A DNA stretch of 64,000 nucleotides, taken from NCBI GenBank assembly GCA_032207245.1, contig CM063502.1:50598617-50662616 (forward strand), given 5' to 3'. How positions within the stretch are numbered: the first letter of the stretch is position 1; each line of letters opens with the position of its first letter. This stretch comes from Pardosa pseudoannulata. Taxonomy: Eukaryota > Arthropoda > Arachnida > Araneae > Lycosidae. Positions 25,301-34,009 of this stretch are shown piece by piece. The position numbers and the translations under genes were made by a program. Below the pieces are notes generated by a model. That model was given only the letters and a program-made list of their open reading frames with translations. It was not told the origin of the DNA and made no database searches.

Positions 25301-26862
25301 GAGTAAGTGATAAATAAGATCTGTGTAAAGGGTTCACATCTATACCTCATTTAAATGTAAAGATATGAGCAGAATATAATACAAATGATTAATAATTTAA
25401 AATCTAATTGCAAAAATGAACTCCTTTATTTAAATGTACCTATAATTTATAGCTATGATTATTTATAGCATAATATAACCTTGACTTTAAAATTATAATG
25501 TTGAATTTTAGCTGCTTTTTTAAAATTTTTAATATTAGGTATAAAACTTTTTTTCTTATTATTTTAGCATTTCTTAAAGTTGTTTTATGAATGTTATTAT
25601 TCTCAAAATAATCATAATGGGAATTTTTACAGCATTTTACTGTATGTAATTACTTGTATAACTGAGAAAGCAGAAAGATCATACTCATGCAATAATCCTT
25701 TTTAGAAACTTATATAATTAGCCAAAATACTTTATCAAACCATCATAATTCCAGCTAATTTGCTGAAATTTTTTTAAGATTATCTTCTTTGCTTTGCTAC
25801 TGGGCAATAGTTGATTTGGTTTTGTGTCATTTTCAGTATCAGAGTGTGTGTGGGTTTGTATTCCACTATTGATATGGTTGATCATAGCTATTATGAATCA
25901 ACTTTTAGCAATAGGTTTAAGTCGTCATGTAGCAAAAGAAAGTTATTGTGGGGGCTAGAACATGTATCTGCTTTAAAATTTTTCTTTATCTTTCCTTATA
26001 TGTAGTATTCATAGTTATGCAATCATTTATTTTTATAGTCTTTTATGCATTCCTTTTAACTTAAGAATTTATGCATCCTGATGTGTGTATATATACACAT
26101 ATGTACATATGTAGGAGTGTATGCTTGCATACATACTTACATCATGATCACAATTCTTTTTGCACCCTGCTAGTGCCCAAGGCTTCCAGTTTTGTCTGTC
26201 ATCATGATATTCAAAGCTGCCTCCCTAGCTAAACTCCAGCTGGACCATCAAAATTAGTTTCTGTCGCTTTCTGCCTATCTTTGCCATGCCAGTTTTGCCA
26301 TACCACTGTTTCATTTTCCCCTCTGGTCATACATACCTACATACATATATATTAATATATGCATGCGTTTGAGGTATGAAGTTATTTCTGGCTTTGCACA
26401 ATAAAATGTTTATAATAAATAGAGCACTCAATTTAAAAGAAAATGATACATAGATATATACACATCTACACTTGATCATTCAAGTATCACACCTCATTCA
26501 AAAATTTAAAAGAAATTATGGAGGATAATTGTGAATGTATTTTTAACCATACATAAATGAAAATGTATACTCACCAACATTGGTTACTAACCAATCTGTA
26601 GAACTTATTAAAGTGGTATACCATGCAGAGACTAAATATTGTTGTGATGTATATTGTAGTAACAATGTAGCATTAATATGTAATTATATACTAAAATGGT
26701 TTGATAACTGAAAACCACCACGAATACTACTTTTTAAATGTAAGCTAAATTTCTAGAAATTCTACCTTAACATGAATGAAGAATTATGATTTTTAGAAAA
26801 TAGAAAATGTAATTTAATTATAATGTAGCAGTGAACTGAATTATTCCAGATTAGACTGTATA

Positions 26863-26951
<89 letters not shown>

Positions 26952-27422
26952 CCATTTTTATTAACACTCCTTCACAAGGAGAATGCTCAACAGCTATAAG
27001 TAATGAGAATGCAGTCGGGCTTCATATTTAAGAGAACTCAGAAGCCTAATTTTAAAACTTTATTTCAGAGCGGCAACACCACACATCTATACTTCTGGAC
27101 AATATACAATCAAAAGCCACAGAGTTCACTCTGCTCTGACACAATTACACCCAAGAGCGCTGACAACAAGAATTTTCCCATAACAAAAACAGCTTAATAA
27201 GCGAATTAACTGCAATATCAGCAAAACGCGAAATCATGTTTTGCCACCAGCTTGAAAACTGCTCTATAGACAGAAAGTTTACAGTTTTATGACAGAAAGG
27301 AATGTTAGGTGGAAAATACTCCGTTGATTAAACCATTTAGAGGCTGTTAAAGATATTTAAATGAATTAAAATTGGAGAGAGGAGGCATTTGAAGAAATAT
27401 TAAAGTTAAATAATTTTGATAT

Positions 27423-27512
<90 letters not shown>

Positions 27513-28079
27513 TACTTTTTAGAAGAGAAAAATTTATCAACTTGTGTTATGTTTTTTTTAGGGGGGGGGGGTGATCAAGCCACAAAAATTATGAAATCTG
27601 TATTCTTAAGCACTGATGCATAATTCTGTATTTACTTTGTATTTTCCATAATGACTACAGATAATCTGTAGCTGTTAGAAGGTATGAAAAATTAAAATGT
27701 AAGCAGAATTTCATTTAACTGGTTCATGAAATTCTTAGAAGCTGTATCATTATAGTTTATAAAATTTCTGTAAGTCTAAATTTTCTAAAAGATAATATAA
27801 AATCTTTTTCTATTCAGGTTTGAAAAAAAAAAAGTTGATTTAATTTGTTTAGCTCTAAAAAGTCAGTATTGATTGCTCTTGTATTTATACTATAACATAT
27901 TTTATTTATAAGTAATTATGATTTTTAATATATATATATTTCAGGCTAAGCTTTCTTCAGGTCTTGCACTGAAAAAGAAAAATATTCCATCTTTAGTTGA
28001 AAAGTGGCAAAAGATTAAAGAAGAACAGGACAAAGAAGATAAAAACTCAGAGGATCCTAGAAATTCAAATTCCTTTTAA
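6795..28079 (+). CDS. FNBP4: Formin-binding protein 4, ten exons, 5' partial
   Basis: Ten exons (6795-7416, 11440-12315, 12431-12539, 15763-15800, 16774-16878, 17411-17544, 19933-20174, 20852-21123, 24340-24765, 27945-28079) join in phase to about 985 residues ending in TAA. FNBP4 is a nuclear WW-domain protein that binds the proline-rich parts of formins. The order of parts matches the family: acidic serine-rich N terminus, a helical segment ending LLIQIQ / TRLLDWQSGSLESKYFL, a WW domain (TCQWDRENKRYFYMN...QSQWTYP) split over exons 6 and 7, a poly-proline block in exon 8, a Ser/Thr-rich linker, and the basic motif IPSLVEKWQKIKEE near the C terminus. The N-terminal WW domain of vertebrate FNBP4 was not found, and the C terminus stops soon after the KWQ motif, earlier than in vertebrates. 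The start codon is outside the recognised exons. Confidence 0.85.
7590..7685 (+). repeat. tRNA-like SINE fragment in FNBP4 intron
   Basis: A B-box-like GGGGTTTGAATCCCAC lies at about 7645-7660, with a weak A-box-like stretch about 45 bases earlier. It resembles the minus-strand fragment at 4.0 kb in layout. It is too decayed to be a tRNA gene. Confidence 0.4.
7686..11439 (+). other. FNBP4 intron A-B, mostly AT-rich filler
   Basis: I looked here for an exon carrying the missing N-terminal WW domain, which must keep phase 0 on both sides, and saw no convincing candidate. Apart from a CA/GA microsatellite near its 3' end, the interval is unique-looking AT-rich intron. Confidence 0.5.
11047..11099. 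repeat. (CA)n then (GA)n microsatellite
   Basis: About 12 CA repeats (11047-11070) are followed by an imperfect GA tract to 11099. Confidence 0.95.
11440..12315 (+). CDS. FNBP4: FNBP4 exon B
   Basis: The largest exon, 292 codons, phase 0 at both ends (acceptor TTTTAG ending 11439; donor GTAAAC at 12316). It opens with GLRGVVEYENFTDEEEE, continues as a Ser/Lys/Asn-rich disordered region with YKKPRDRDNPYDGQRRFESN, and ends in an acidic helix (EEDIDEIDRVLCEALEAK). No WW domain is visible. Confidence 0.85.
12431..12539 (+). CDS. FNBP4: FNBP4 exon C
   Basis: The acceptor is TTCAATTTAG ending 12430; the donor GTACGT starts at 12540. Entry is phase 0 and exit phase 1. It encodes a short Ser/Lys-rich linker (KAENAASKPSSSSS, then a KNETDLSLSKKICI segment). 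The intron before it is only 115 bases. Confidence 0.8.
12540..15762 (+). other. FNBP4 intron C-D
   Basis: AT-rich intron with no coding signal. It contains a long TA microsatellite (14843-14907), which gives a spurious open frame of alternating Ile and Tyr. A T-rich run lies near 13098-13119. Confidence 0.6.
14843..14907. repeat. (TA)n microsatellite
   Basis: About 32 uninterrupted TA repeats. Confidence 0.98.
15763..15800 (+). CDS. FNBP4: FNBP4 exon D (38-base microexon)
   Basis: Acceptor TTTTTTTTTAG ends 15762 and donor GTAAGA starts 15801. Entry phase 1 and exit phase 0 fit the flanking exons exactly. It encodes ESAKSASKNGSLA, counting the split codon. The call rests on phase and splice signals plus its position between recognisable exons. 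Confidence 0.7.
16774..16878 (+). CDS. FNBP4: FNBP4 exon E (helical segment)
   Basis: Thirty-five codons, phase 0 at both ends, acceptor CCTATTTAG and donor GTAATT. It encodes EEILSLAALLTDKLTFLISN and a following Ser/Leu stretch ending LLIQIQ. This is the conserved helical region that precedes the second WW domain in FNBP4 proteins and is one of the strongest family matches in the gene. Confidence 0.88.
17411..17544 (+). CDS. FNBP4: FNBP4 exon F (start of WW domain)
   Basis: Acceptor TTTGTTATAG ends 17410 and donor GTATAA starts 17545; phase 0 in, phase 2 out. It encodes TRLLDWQSGSLESKYFLSRL, a helical stretch, then DWTCQWDR, which supplies the first tryptophan of the WW domain. Confidence 0.9.
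17545..18296 (+). other. FNBP4 intron F-G, first part
   Basis: AT-rich with no recognisable element. The rest of this intron carries an interspersed repeat and a SINE, listed separately. Confidence 0.5.
18297..18390 (+). repeat. Interspersed repeat R, copy 1
   Basis: A block beginning TTTGGTTTGGAG and ending CTGTTTAAAGCC is shared, with changes, with 47015-47115 and in a deleted form with about 48664-48735. Its class is unknown. Confidence 0.6.
18765..19055 (+). repeat. SINE family S, plus-strand copy
   Basis: About 290 bases, clearly richer in GC than the intron around it. It is homologous along its length to the reverse complement of 47190-47488. Shared landmarks are AAACGATACCTCTG, GGTCTTCTGCTT, TGAGGACCC, TACTAAATG and CAGCTG.ATTGGAAAAA. 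The tRNA-like head seen in the 47 kb copy is badly eroded here. Confidence 0.8.
19056..19932 (+). other. FNBP4 intron F-G, last part
   Basis: AT-rich with no coding signal. The acceptor is CCTCCTTCACAG, ending 19932. Confidence 0.5.
19933..20174 (+). CDS. FNBP4: FNBP4 exon G (rest of WW domain)
   Basis: It enters in phase 2, completing an Arg codon, and leaves in phase 1 at donor GTATTT. ENKRYFYMNTRTQQSQWTYP gives the aromatic strand, the second tryptophan and the closing proline of the WW domain. A Ser/Thr-rich linker follows (SSTDIASTSTASSEVTTERD). Confidence 0.92.
20852..21123 (+). CDS. FNBP4: FNBP4 exon H (poly-proline)
   Basis: Phase 1 in, phase 0 out (donor GTATGT at 21124). Three proline runs (SPPPPPPGVDSPPPPPPHS, then PPPD and PPPPPPD) are followed by the acidic EVEDLLEDMDIENSDDSN. 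Proline-rich blocks after the WW domain are typical of FNBP4. The glycine-rich open frame on the opposite strand is only its shadow. Confidence 0.9.
22312..22360. repeat. (TA)n microsatellite
   Basis: About 24 TA repeats, preceded by a looser TATATA/CATACA tract from about 22294. Confidence 0.95.
22977..23206 (+). mobile_element. Solo Gypsy LTR with AGTT target duplication
   Basis: A 230-base LTR starting TGTAGCGGGTAC and ending CTTCTACA. It is flanked on both sides by AGTT (22973-22976 and 23207-23210), a 4-base target duplication. It matches the reverse complement of both LTRs of the element at 31688-34009 over its full length, so it belongs to the same family in opposite orientation. No internal sequence remains, so this is the product of LTR-LTR recombination. 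It carries AATAAA near 23133 on the sense strand of FNBP4. Confidence 0.92.
24340..24765 (+). CDS. FNBP4: FNBP4 exon I (Ser/Thr-rich)
   Basis: 142 codons, phase 0 at both ends (acceptor TTATTTTAG ending 24339; donor GTACAT at 24766). A low-complexity Ser/Thr/Ala region (GIPSPERSSETFTNASVANA onward) ends in a basic RKEKKK that leads into the last exon. Confidence 0.82.
26869..26948. repeat. (TA)n(TG)n compound microsatellite
   Basis: About 19 TA repeats pass directly into about 21 TG repeats. Confidence 0.97.
27428..27512. repeat. (TA)n(CA)n(GA)n compound microsatellite
   Basis: Roughly 21 TA, 12 CA and 9 GA repeats in direct succession. Confidence 0.97.
27945..28079 (+). CDS. FNBP4: FNBP4 terminal exon
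   Basis: Acceptor TATTTCAG ends 27944; 44 codons precede TAA at 28077-28079. It encodes AKLSSGLALKKKNIPSLVEK followed by WQKIKEEQDKEDKNSEDP. The (I/M)PSLV.KWQ.I motif is the C-terminal hallmark of FNBP4. No donor site precedes the stop, so the shorter C terminus appears genuine. Confidence 0.9.
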   Translation, partial: AKLSSGLALKKKNIPSLVEKWQKIKEEQDKEDKNSEDPRNSNSF

Positions 28080-31000
28080 AAATGCATATGCATTGGGTAG
28101 CTAAAAATACTTTATATTATAGTATTTGTGATGTCCAACATCTGATTTCTACTAAATCATCATCGCCATAAATATGTTAAAATGTTTGAAGCAGTTTTAA
28201 TGCTTCTTAATATGAGCTTGATGGCAAAGTACGAATACATTGTTCTTTAATATTTAATATGCCTGGTTTCGTTTTATGATTTAAGTCAATGATCTAAATT
28301 GCTATTTCATATTTCTTAGTATTATTTTATCTCTAATTTTTATTTATTTACAACAAATTATATTTAGCCTCAATCATGTGGGACCATTAAAATATATTAA
28401 TTAAATAATGGATATATAGAAGATGCTTACATGTGATTTGATGAATGTCTTCAAAATGTTTGATATTCAGGAGTACATGCCTATATATTAGGAAATTTAA
28501 AAAAAAAAAATTATTTTGTGCCAAATTAATTTATTTTTCCTGATTGTTATTAAAACATAATTATTTTCTATGTGTTACTTCAGTGTGCACACTGATTTGA
28601 TATCTGTTTTAAATCATTTGACCATTGTTATTATAACTTTAATTAGTTTCACCTGGTTTTTATGCACATCAGTTTTAATTTTTTGAATCCTGTTCAAAGA
28701 AACCTCCATTCAATGAGTCATTAAAATGCATGGAGCTTTATATAATTCTTTATTCATAATATAAAGAGGAAAAAAAGATTTTTGAAACTTCATATCAAAT
28801 TTATTAAATATTTTGAATTTTCCGTTGTAGATTTTTGAAGTTATATATATTTAAATTATTCAACCAACATTGCGTCGAAGTTGTTAAAAAAACATTCTTT
28901 ATTAGCTTTTATTTTTTGTAAATTTCTTATTGTAAAATTTAATTCATATTAACTTTCTGTAATGCATCTGACTAGAGCTTATGTTAATTTGTTTCATAAT
29001 ACATTTATTAGAAAAATGAATGTGCTGAACAAATTATGGTTTCATTTCATGTGGGAATACAATCTGAATAGCATTTGTAACTCAATTTTTGTTTAAATTT
29101 CAATTTCCTGTAAGCTATTTACTATATATTTTTGTTAATATTTTGTTCATTTTAATTGCTTTGAATGCCAATCAAAATTGAATCCATTCAAAATAATATT
29201 TTTCTAAATAAAATCTTTAGAACACATATATTTTCATAACAAAAGATCATAATTTTAGGATTTTTTAATATTTAAGAATTTACCAAAAAATATTATAACA
29301 TAAAGCACTCTATTGTTTGAAATATATGCAGTAACTATCAGTAATTTTATTTGTTAAATATGCCTATATGAATCTCTAACACTTCTGCCCATAAGCATTT
29401 AAATGTACTTAAATATAGACATGTTGTGCATATTATAGATATTCCAATATGTTAATCAACCTTTAAAATTTTCTGATAGGAACTGAGTATATTAGCTGCA
29501 TGCATTAAGTTATTTGTATATCATTTAAAAATTTCTATATTAGCTTTTATCTTTTATCAATATTCTCATTCTTTAGATAAATCAAAACTAAATTGAGAAA
29601 AGTGTTATCGTTTCTAATAAAGAAATTTAGTTAAAAGATGCTTAGTTTTTAAAATTTTATGTTGTTTAAAGCTATAATAATTCCCTGAGACTAATATTAA
29701 TTCTCAATATAGGTTTTTGCAAGTCATTCGTAATTAAACTGTGGTATAAAGACATTTACAAAATAAAGCATTATTTATTACAATTTTATTGGGTGACGAA
29801 AAGTTCTTTTGTGTGAAAAATGTTCTGTCTGATATTATTGTATTTCTGAAACTTTAAATTATCAGTTATTTTTCAATTTTTTTAATGACTGAACAACTTG
29901 TTTCCACTGGGGAAAAAAAATCAAGTGTTAATTAGTGCCAAAAGGAAAAAATTCTTGTTACAGGATTGCCTATATTATCACCATTCCATGAATGTGGATG
30001 GTACTGTCTGATAAGTTTGTTCTTGTGTAGCATAATTAAATGGTAGTTTAACTGAACAGCTATAAAGCCATCTGTATAGTCACAAGAACATTCATTTAAA
30101 GTTTGAAGAGATTTTGTGAGAGATAAAACCACATAGCCTTACATTAAAAATTATCATCCATTCAAGAAGTTGCCTTCCTGAACATTACTTTGCTATCTTC
30201 TTTGTGTCTTTAATAAGCATCCATTGTTTTTAATGTGCAATATTGATGACTGATTAGCATGAGAATAATTTGTGTAAGAGATTATTAACATTAAAAGTGA
30301 TAAATCTTGTTTCTTCCTTTTTATATTTGCTAATTTTGATACCTGATAAGCATTTTATGAGGTTGACTGTATGTGCATGTGTTTTAAATTTACTTCATGT
30401 GAAGTGCTTAAAGTTGCTTAAATTTCCCTTGTGATAGTATGTTTTAAGCATATTTCCACAGTAACAGTTGAAGGTGTAGGTAGCTAAATAGATTTATGAT
30501 CAATTATACATGTGCAGTAATGAAGAGGTCTACTTTTACTTATTTAAAAAACAAATTCCTTATATATGCTTTAAAAACTGAATTTTACTGAATATAGCAC
30601 TAGATTATCCAATTTTTATAGTAATTTTTTTTTTACTATAACAGTTTTAGATAAGAAGCAATTACACCAGTAAGTTATTTCAATACCTTGTAGCTCTCAA
30701 AATTATGAGACATCAAAACAGCTGTCAATTTTGCTGACATTTTATATCTGTGCATTATTGATATGCTGATTTATTTATACTTTTACACAAAGGCTTCTTG
30801 TATATTTTGTATGACAATTGCATTGTTCTGTTAAAATGTATAAGGGTGATTTTGTTTGGTATTTTGTGAAATAGGTAATCATAAAGTGAGTATGCTCTAA
30901 TCTGCTATGTGTCTGCTCTCTATAAATACCCATTAGAAGGATAGGTAAAACAGGAAATTTATTTATATTCTTGCTGTATCATAATCTTTATTGTTAACTC

Positions 31001-31687
31001 AGAAATTAGTTGATGGACTACTTAGTTTGATACCTTTGTTTATAATGTTAGCCAAGTATAACTATATCTGTGCTGTGAAATATTACTATTTCATTACAAG
31101 CTACTATTAGACATAAATTAATTAGTGCAGTAGGACCACATGGCTCTGTTTTGTTGGTCTAAGTATATTGTCTGAATAACACAAGGAAGAATTAAAGTGA
31201 ATTGAACAAAAAGAGGATAGAAAACTTTTTCTTGAGCTATAAAAATATTAGATGGCAAATACAGAATTTTATAATTAATATAGTAATTTTAAAAGTATTC
31301 CATTTTGTGGATAACAGAAACAAAACGTTACAGTGTCTCAATTTTTTTTTTGTCTTTTTGATGTTATTTTTTCAAGTAAAATGAACCATTGATATTTGTT
31401 GTGCATTAAATGCACATAAGAATTACTTGACAGCGAATAGCAAAATATTCCCAGTTATTACCCTTTATAAATGTTGCATATTGAAATGATTGTATTTAAT
31501 TCAAATCTTTTTTTACACTTGGTTTATTTTACAGGCAATGTATGGGGTTGTAATATATCTTTTTTATGATTCTACTAAAAGCATTTATTTCTATTAGCAT
31601 AAAGTAATAAATCTAGTGAAAATGTTAAATTTTTTAGGGAAAGTAATATTGAGTTGTTAGTGTTTAAATCATTCTTATTATTGGTTG
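28080..31687 (+). other. FNBP4 3' UTR and intergenic DNA
   Basis: AT-rich with no open frame of note. Polyadenylation signals (AATAAA) occur at 29207-29212, 29617-29622 and 29762-29767, so the transcript probably ends between 29.2 and 29.8 kb. No repeat was recognised before the Gypsy element. Confidence 0.5.
29207..29212 (+). terminator. Candidate FNBP4 polyadenylation signal
   Basis: First canonical AATAAA after the FNBP4 stop codon in an AT-rich 3' UTR. The later copies at 29617 and 29762 are equal candidates. Confidence 0.4.
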
Positions 31688-31915
31688 TGTAGAAGGACAA
31701 GACTCTTATTTCAAAAGACATTTTGAATTAATTTAGTCATTTTTTTAGGAACCATTTTTATTTCCTTTCAAAGTTCCACAACACAACACAAAACAACAAA
31801 GAGCACAAAACACACTCTCACAAACCACTGACACTATATTAGAACACACACTCGATGGCTTTCTAGCACCACCTATCGTAAAAAAAAGGAGAGGGGAGTA
31901 TTTGTACCCGCTACA
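31688..31915 (-). repeat. Gypsy 3' LTR
   Basis: On the minus strand it runs TGTAGCGGGTAC to CTTCTACA. It directly follows a purine tract (minus strand, about 31916-31930, GTAGGGGGAGGA). Confidence 0.92.
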
Positions 31916-33634
31916 TCCTCCCCCTACACCTCCGAAGACTGTCTCGGAGAGGTGGTGGGATTTTTGATTTGTTTTCGGTTTCCACAGAAACAGGAGGGAG
32001 TTGTTTCGTTCGAAGTTCACCAGCTGTTCTTGATGGGACATCAATAACAACAGTCTGTAACTCACAAGTTTGTTTATCAATACACTCAGGTCGAGAAAGC
32101 ATGTCGGCCACAACGTTACATTTGCCTAGAAAATAATTGATTTTCAAGTTATGAGGTTGAATCTGGAGGGCCCATCTGGCTAACCGACTAGTGGGGGATG
32201 ATAAAGTCATTAACCACTTTAATGCTTGGTGGTCAGATGCTACTGTAATTTCTGCACCTTCAATATATTCTCAGAATTTATTCAAGGCCCAAACCACAGC
32301 CAAGGTTTCTCTTTCAGTTGTAGAGTAATTTTTTTCAGCAGAGTTCAAGAGTCTACTGGCATATTCAATGGGTCTTTCATCGGTGGGGCTGTCTCCTTGT
32401 AGTAGAACTGCACCTAAAGCATAATCACTGGCATCCGTTCGAATGATAAAAGGCTTAGTAGGATCAACTTACCTCAGTACTGGTGGAGTAACCAAGCATT
32501 GTTTTTCGAGCTTCAAAGGTGTGTTGCTCTTGTTCACTCCATTTCCAAACAATGTTCTTTTTTTTTCAAATTACTAAGGGGTCTAGCAACATCTGAAAAA
32601 TTCGGGATGAACTTCCTGTACCATGAACAGGTCTGCAAAAATGATTGTAACTGTTTAACATTTCTTGGGTAAAGAATGTTTTGTATTGCTGCAACTTTAT
32701 CTTGATCCACCTCTATGCCCTTAGGCGTTATCCACAATCCGAGATATTTTACACGAGTACATGCGAATTTACATTTGTCTCTATTTACACATACTTTGAA
32801 ATTTCGAAGTCTATCGAAGACCATCTTTAAGTTTTGAATATGCTGTTCAAAAGTTTCGGACAGCACAAAAATATCATCTAAATAAACTAGAATATTCACT
32901 GTAGGTAGTCCATTGCTGAACTGATCCATGAGTCGTTGGAAAGTTGCTGGAGCGTTTTTAAGTCCAAAAGGCATTCTTTTGTATCAAAACATACTGAAAG
33001 GGCAGACAAATGCAGTCTTGTCTTTATCAGCAGGATTGACCTCAATTTGGTGATATCCATTCTTCAAGTCAAGGGTAGACATAAATGCAGTAGATTTTGC
33101 ATCGTGTAAAAGGGTATCCATCAGAGGCAGTGGATACTTATCAGGTATTGTTATCGCATTCAGCTTGCGATAATCTATATACAATCTAATACCTCCATTA
33201 GGCTTAGGGACTAAAACAACCAGTGCTGCATATGGCGATTCGTATTCTTCTATAACATCATTGGCTAACAGTTTATCAATTTCTTTCCTTAAGAGCTCTT
33301 TCTTTTTTGGAGATAATTTATAAGGTGTGGCTGCAACTGGTGGATGGTTACCTGTGTTGATATAGTGTTTTACATAAGGGGTTGGTTCTCCCCCTAGCCG
33401 GAAAATTTCCTCATTTTCATTAAGCAAGGCAGTTAAGTGATTTTTATCTTTTGTGTCAAGATTCTGTCCTTCGTCTACACGCAAACAAAGATTATTAATT
33501 TCAGGTACAACAGGGTTACTTGGTACTGTATCATCACTTGTAATGGAATTTGTCGGACAAGAATTCCTATTTATTTCAACAGTTACACAATTCTTGGTGG
33601 AAGCAGCAAAAATCACAGTAGAACAAACACACAA
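31916..33634 (-). pseudogene. Gypsy pol remnant: RT and RNase H
   Basis: Reverse transcriptase is readable from about 33500: VIEEYESPYAALVVLVPKP, YRKLNAITIPDKYPLP, STLDLKNGYHQIEV, then MPFGLKNAPATFQ and the active-site YLDDIF (near 32880). RNase H follows with [14 protein letters not shown] (about 32435), [15 protein letters not shown] (about 32300) and ASDHQALKW (about 32230). Frame breaks: TGA at 32984-32986 inside the RT; a shift at a T-rich run (minus-strand A run, about 32558-32567), after which the frame stops at 32534-32536; and further stops near 32472 and 32271. Coding ends at the polypurine tract with no integrase. The N-terminal 50 residues of the open frame do not show gag or protease motifs. 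Confidence 0.88.
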
Positions 33635-33760
33635 AATTTTTTACATCGTGTTAGGGCAACACATGTTGAGATGAATCCATACTTTAACAGAATTTTACTA
33701 TTTCCCAGACGGGAAGAAACATGGCATGTGTCTGGATGACACTTTTCCATTCTTTCAAAA

Positions 33761-33777
33761 TTTCACGTTGGGCGCCA
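33761..33777 (-). other. Gypsy primer-binding site
   Basis: TGGCGCCCAACGTGAAA on the minus strand, one base inside the 5' LTR. TGG at the LTR junction is the usual complement of a tRNA CCA tail. The exact primer tRNA was not determined. Confidence 0.75.
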
Positions 33778-33778
33778 C

Positions 33779-34009
33779 TGTAGAAGAATGAGACTCATAT
33801 TTCAAAAGACATTTTGAATTAATTTAGTCATTTTTTTAAGAACCATTTTTATTTCCTTTCAAAGTTCCACAACACAGAACACAAAACAACAAAGAGCACA
33901 AAACACACTCTCACAGACCACTGACACTATATTAGAACACACACTAGATGGCTTTCTAGCGCCACCTATCGTAAAAAAAAAGGAGAGGGGAGTAATTGTA
34001 CCCGCTACA
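33779..34009 (-). repeat. Gypsy 5' LTR
   Basis: A 231-base partner of the LTR at 31688-31915, with the same termini and roughly 4% visible difference. Confidence 0.92.

Larger units (their letters stand above)
24766..27944 (+). other. FNBP4 last intron
   Basis: AT-rich overall, with two blocks of higher GC (about 26140-26340 and 26950-27300) that look like old unclassified repeats, two compound microsatellites, and an 11-G run (27561-27571). No coding exon was recognised. Confidence 0.5.
31688..34009 (-). mobile_element. Internally deleted Gypsy retrotransposon
   Basis: Two LTRs (31688-31915 and 33779-34009) bound 1,863 bases of internal sequence. GTTG lies immediately outside both ends (31684-31687 and 34010-34013), a 4-base target duplication. 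On the minus strand the order is 5' LTR, primer-binding site, reverse transcriptase, RNase H, purine tract, 3' LTR. No gag, no recognisable protease and no integrase are present. Frame lesions add to the deletion, so this copy is defective, though it keeps the cis sites that a helper could use. The two LTRs differ at roughly nine or ten positions by eye plus small indels, which suggests an old but not ancient insertion. Confidence 0.92.

Noticed and set aside
33437..33739. Plus-strand frames over the Gypsy element
   Set aside because: They oppose the RT frame and cross the primer-binding site; no domain was recognised.
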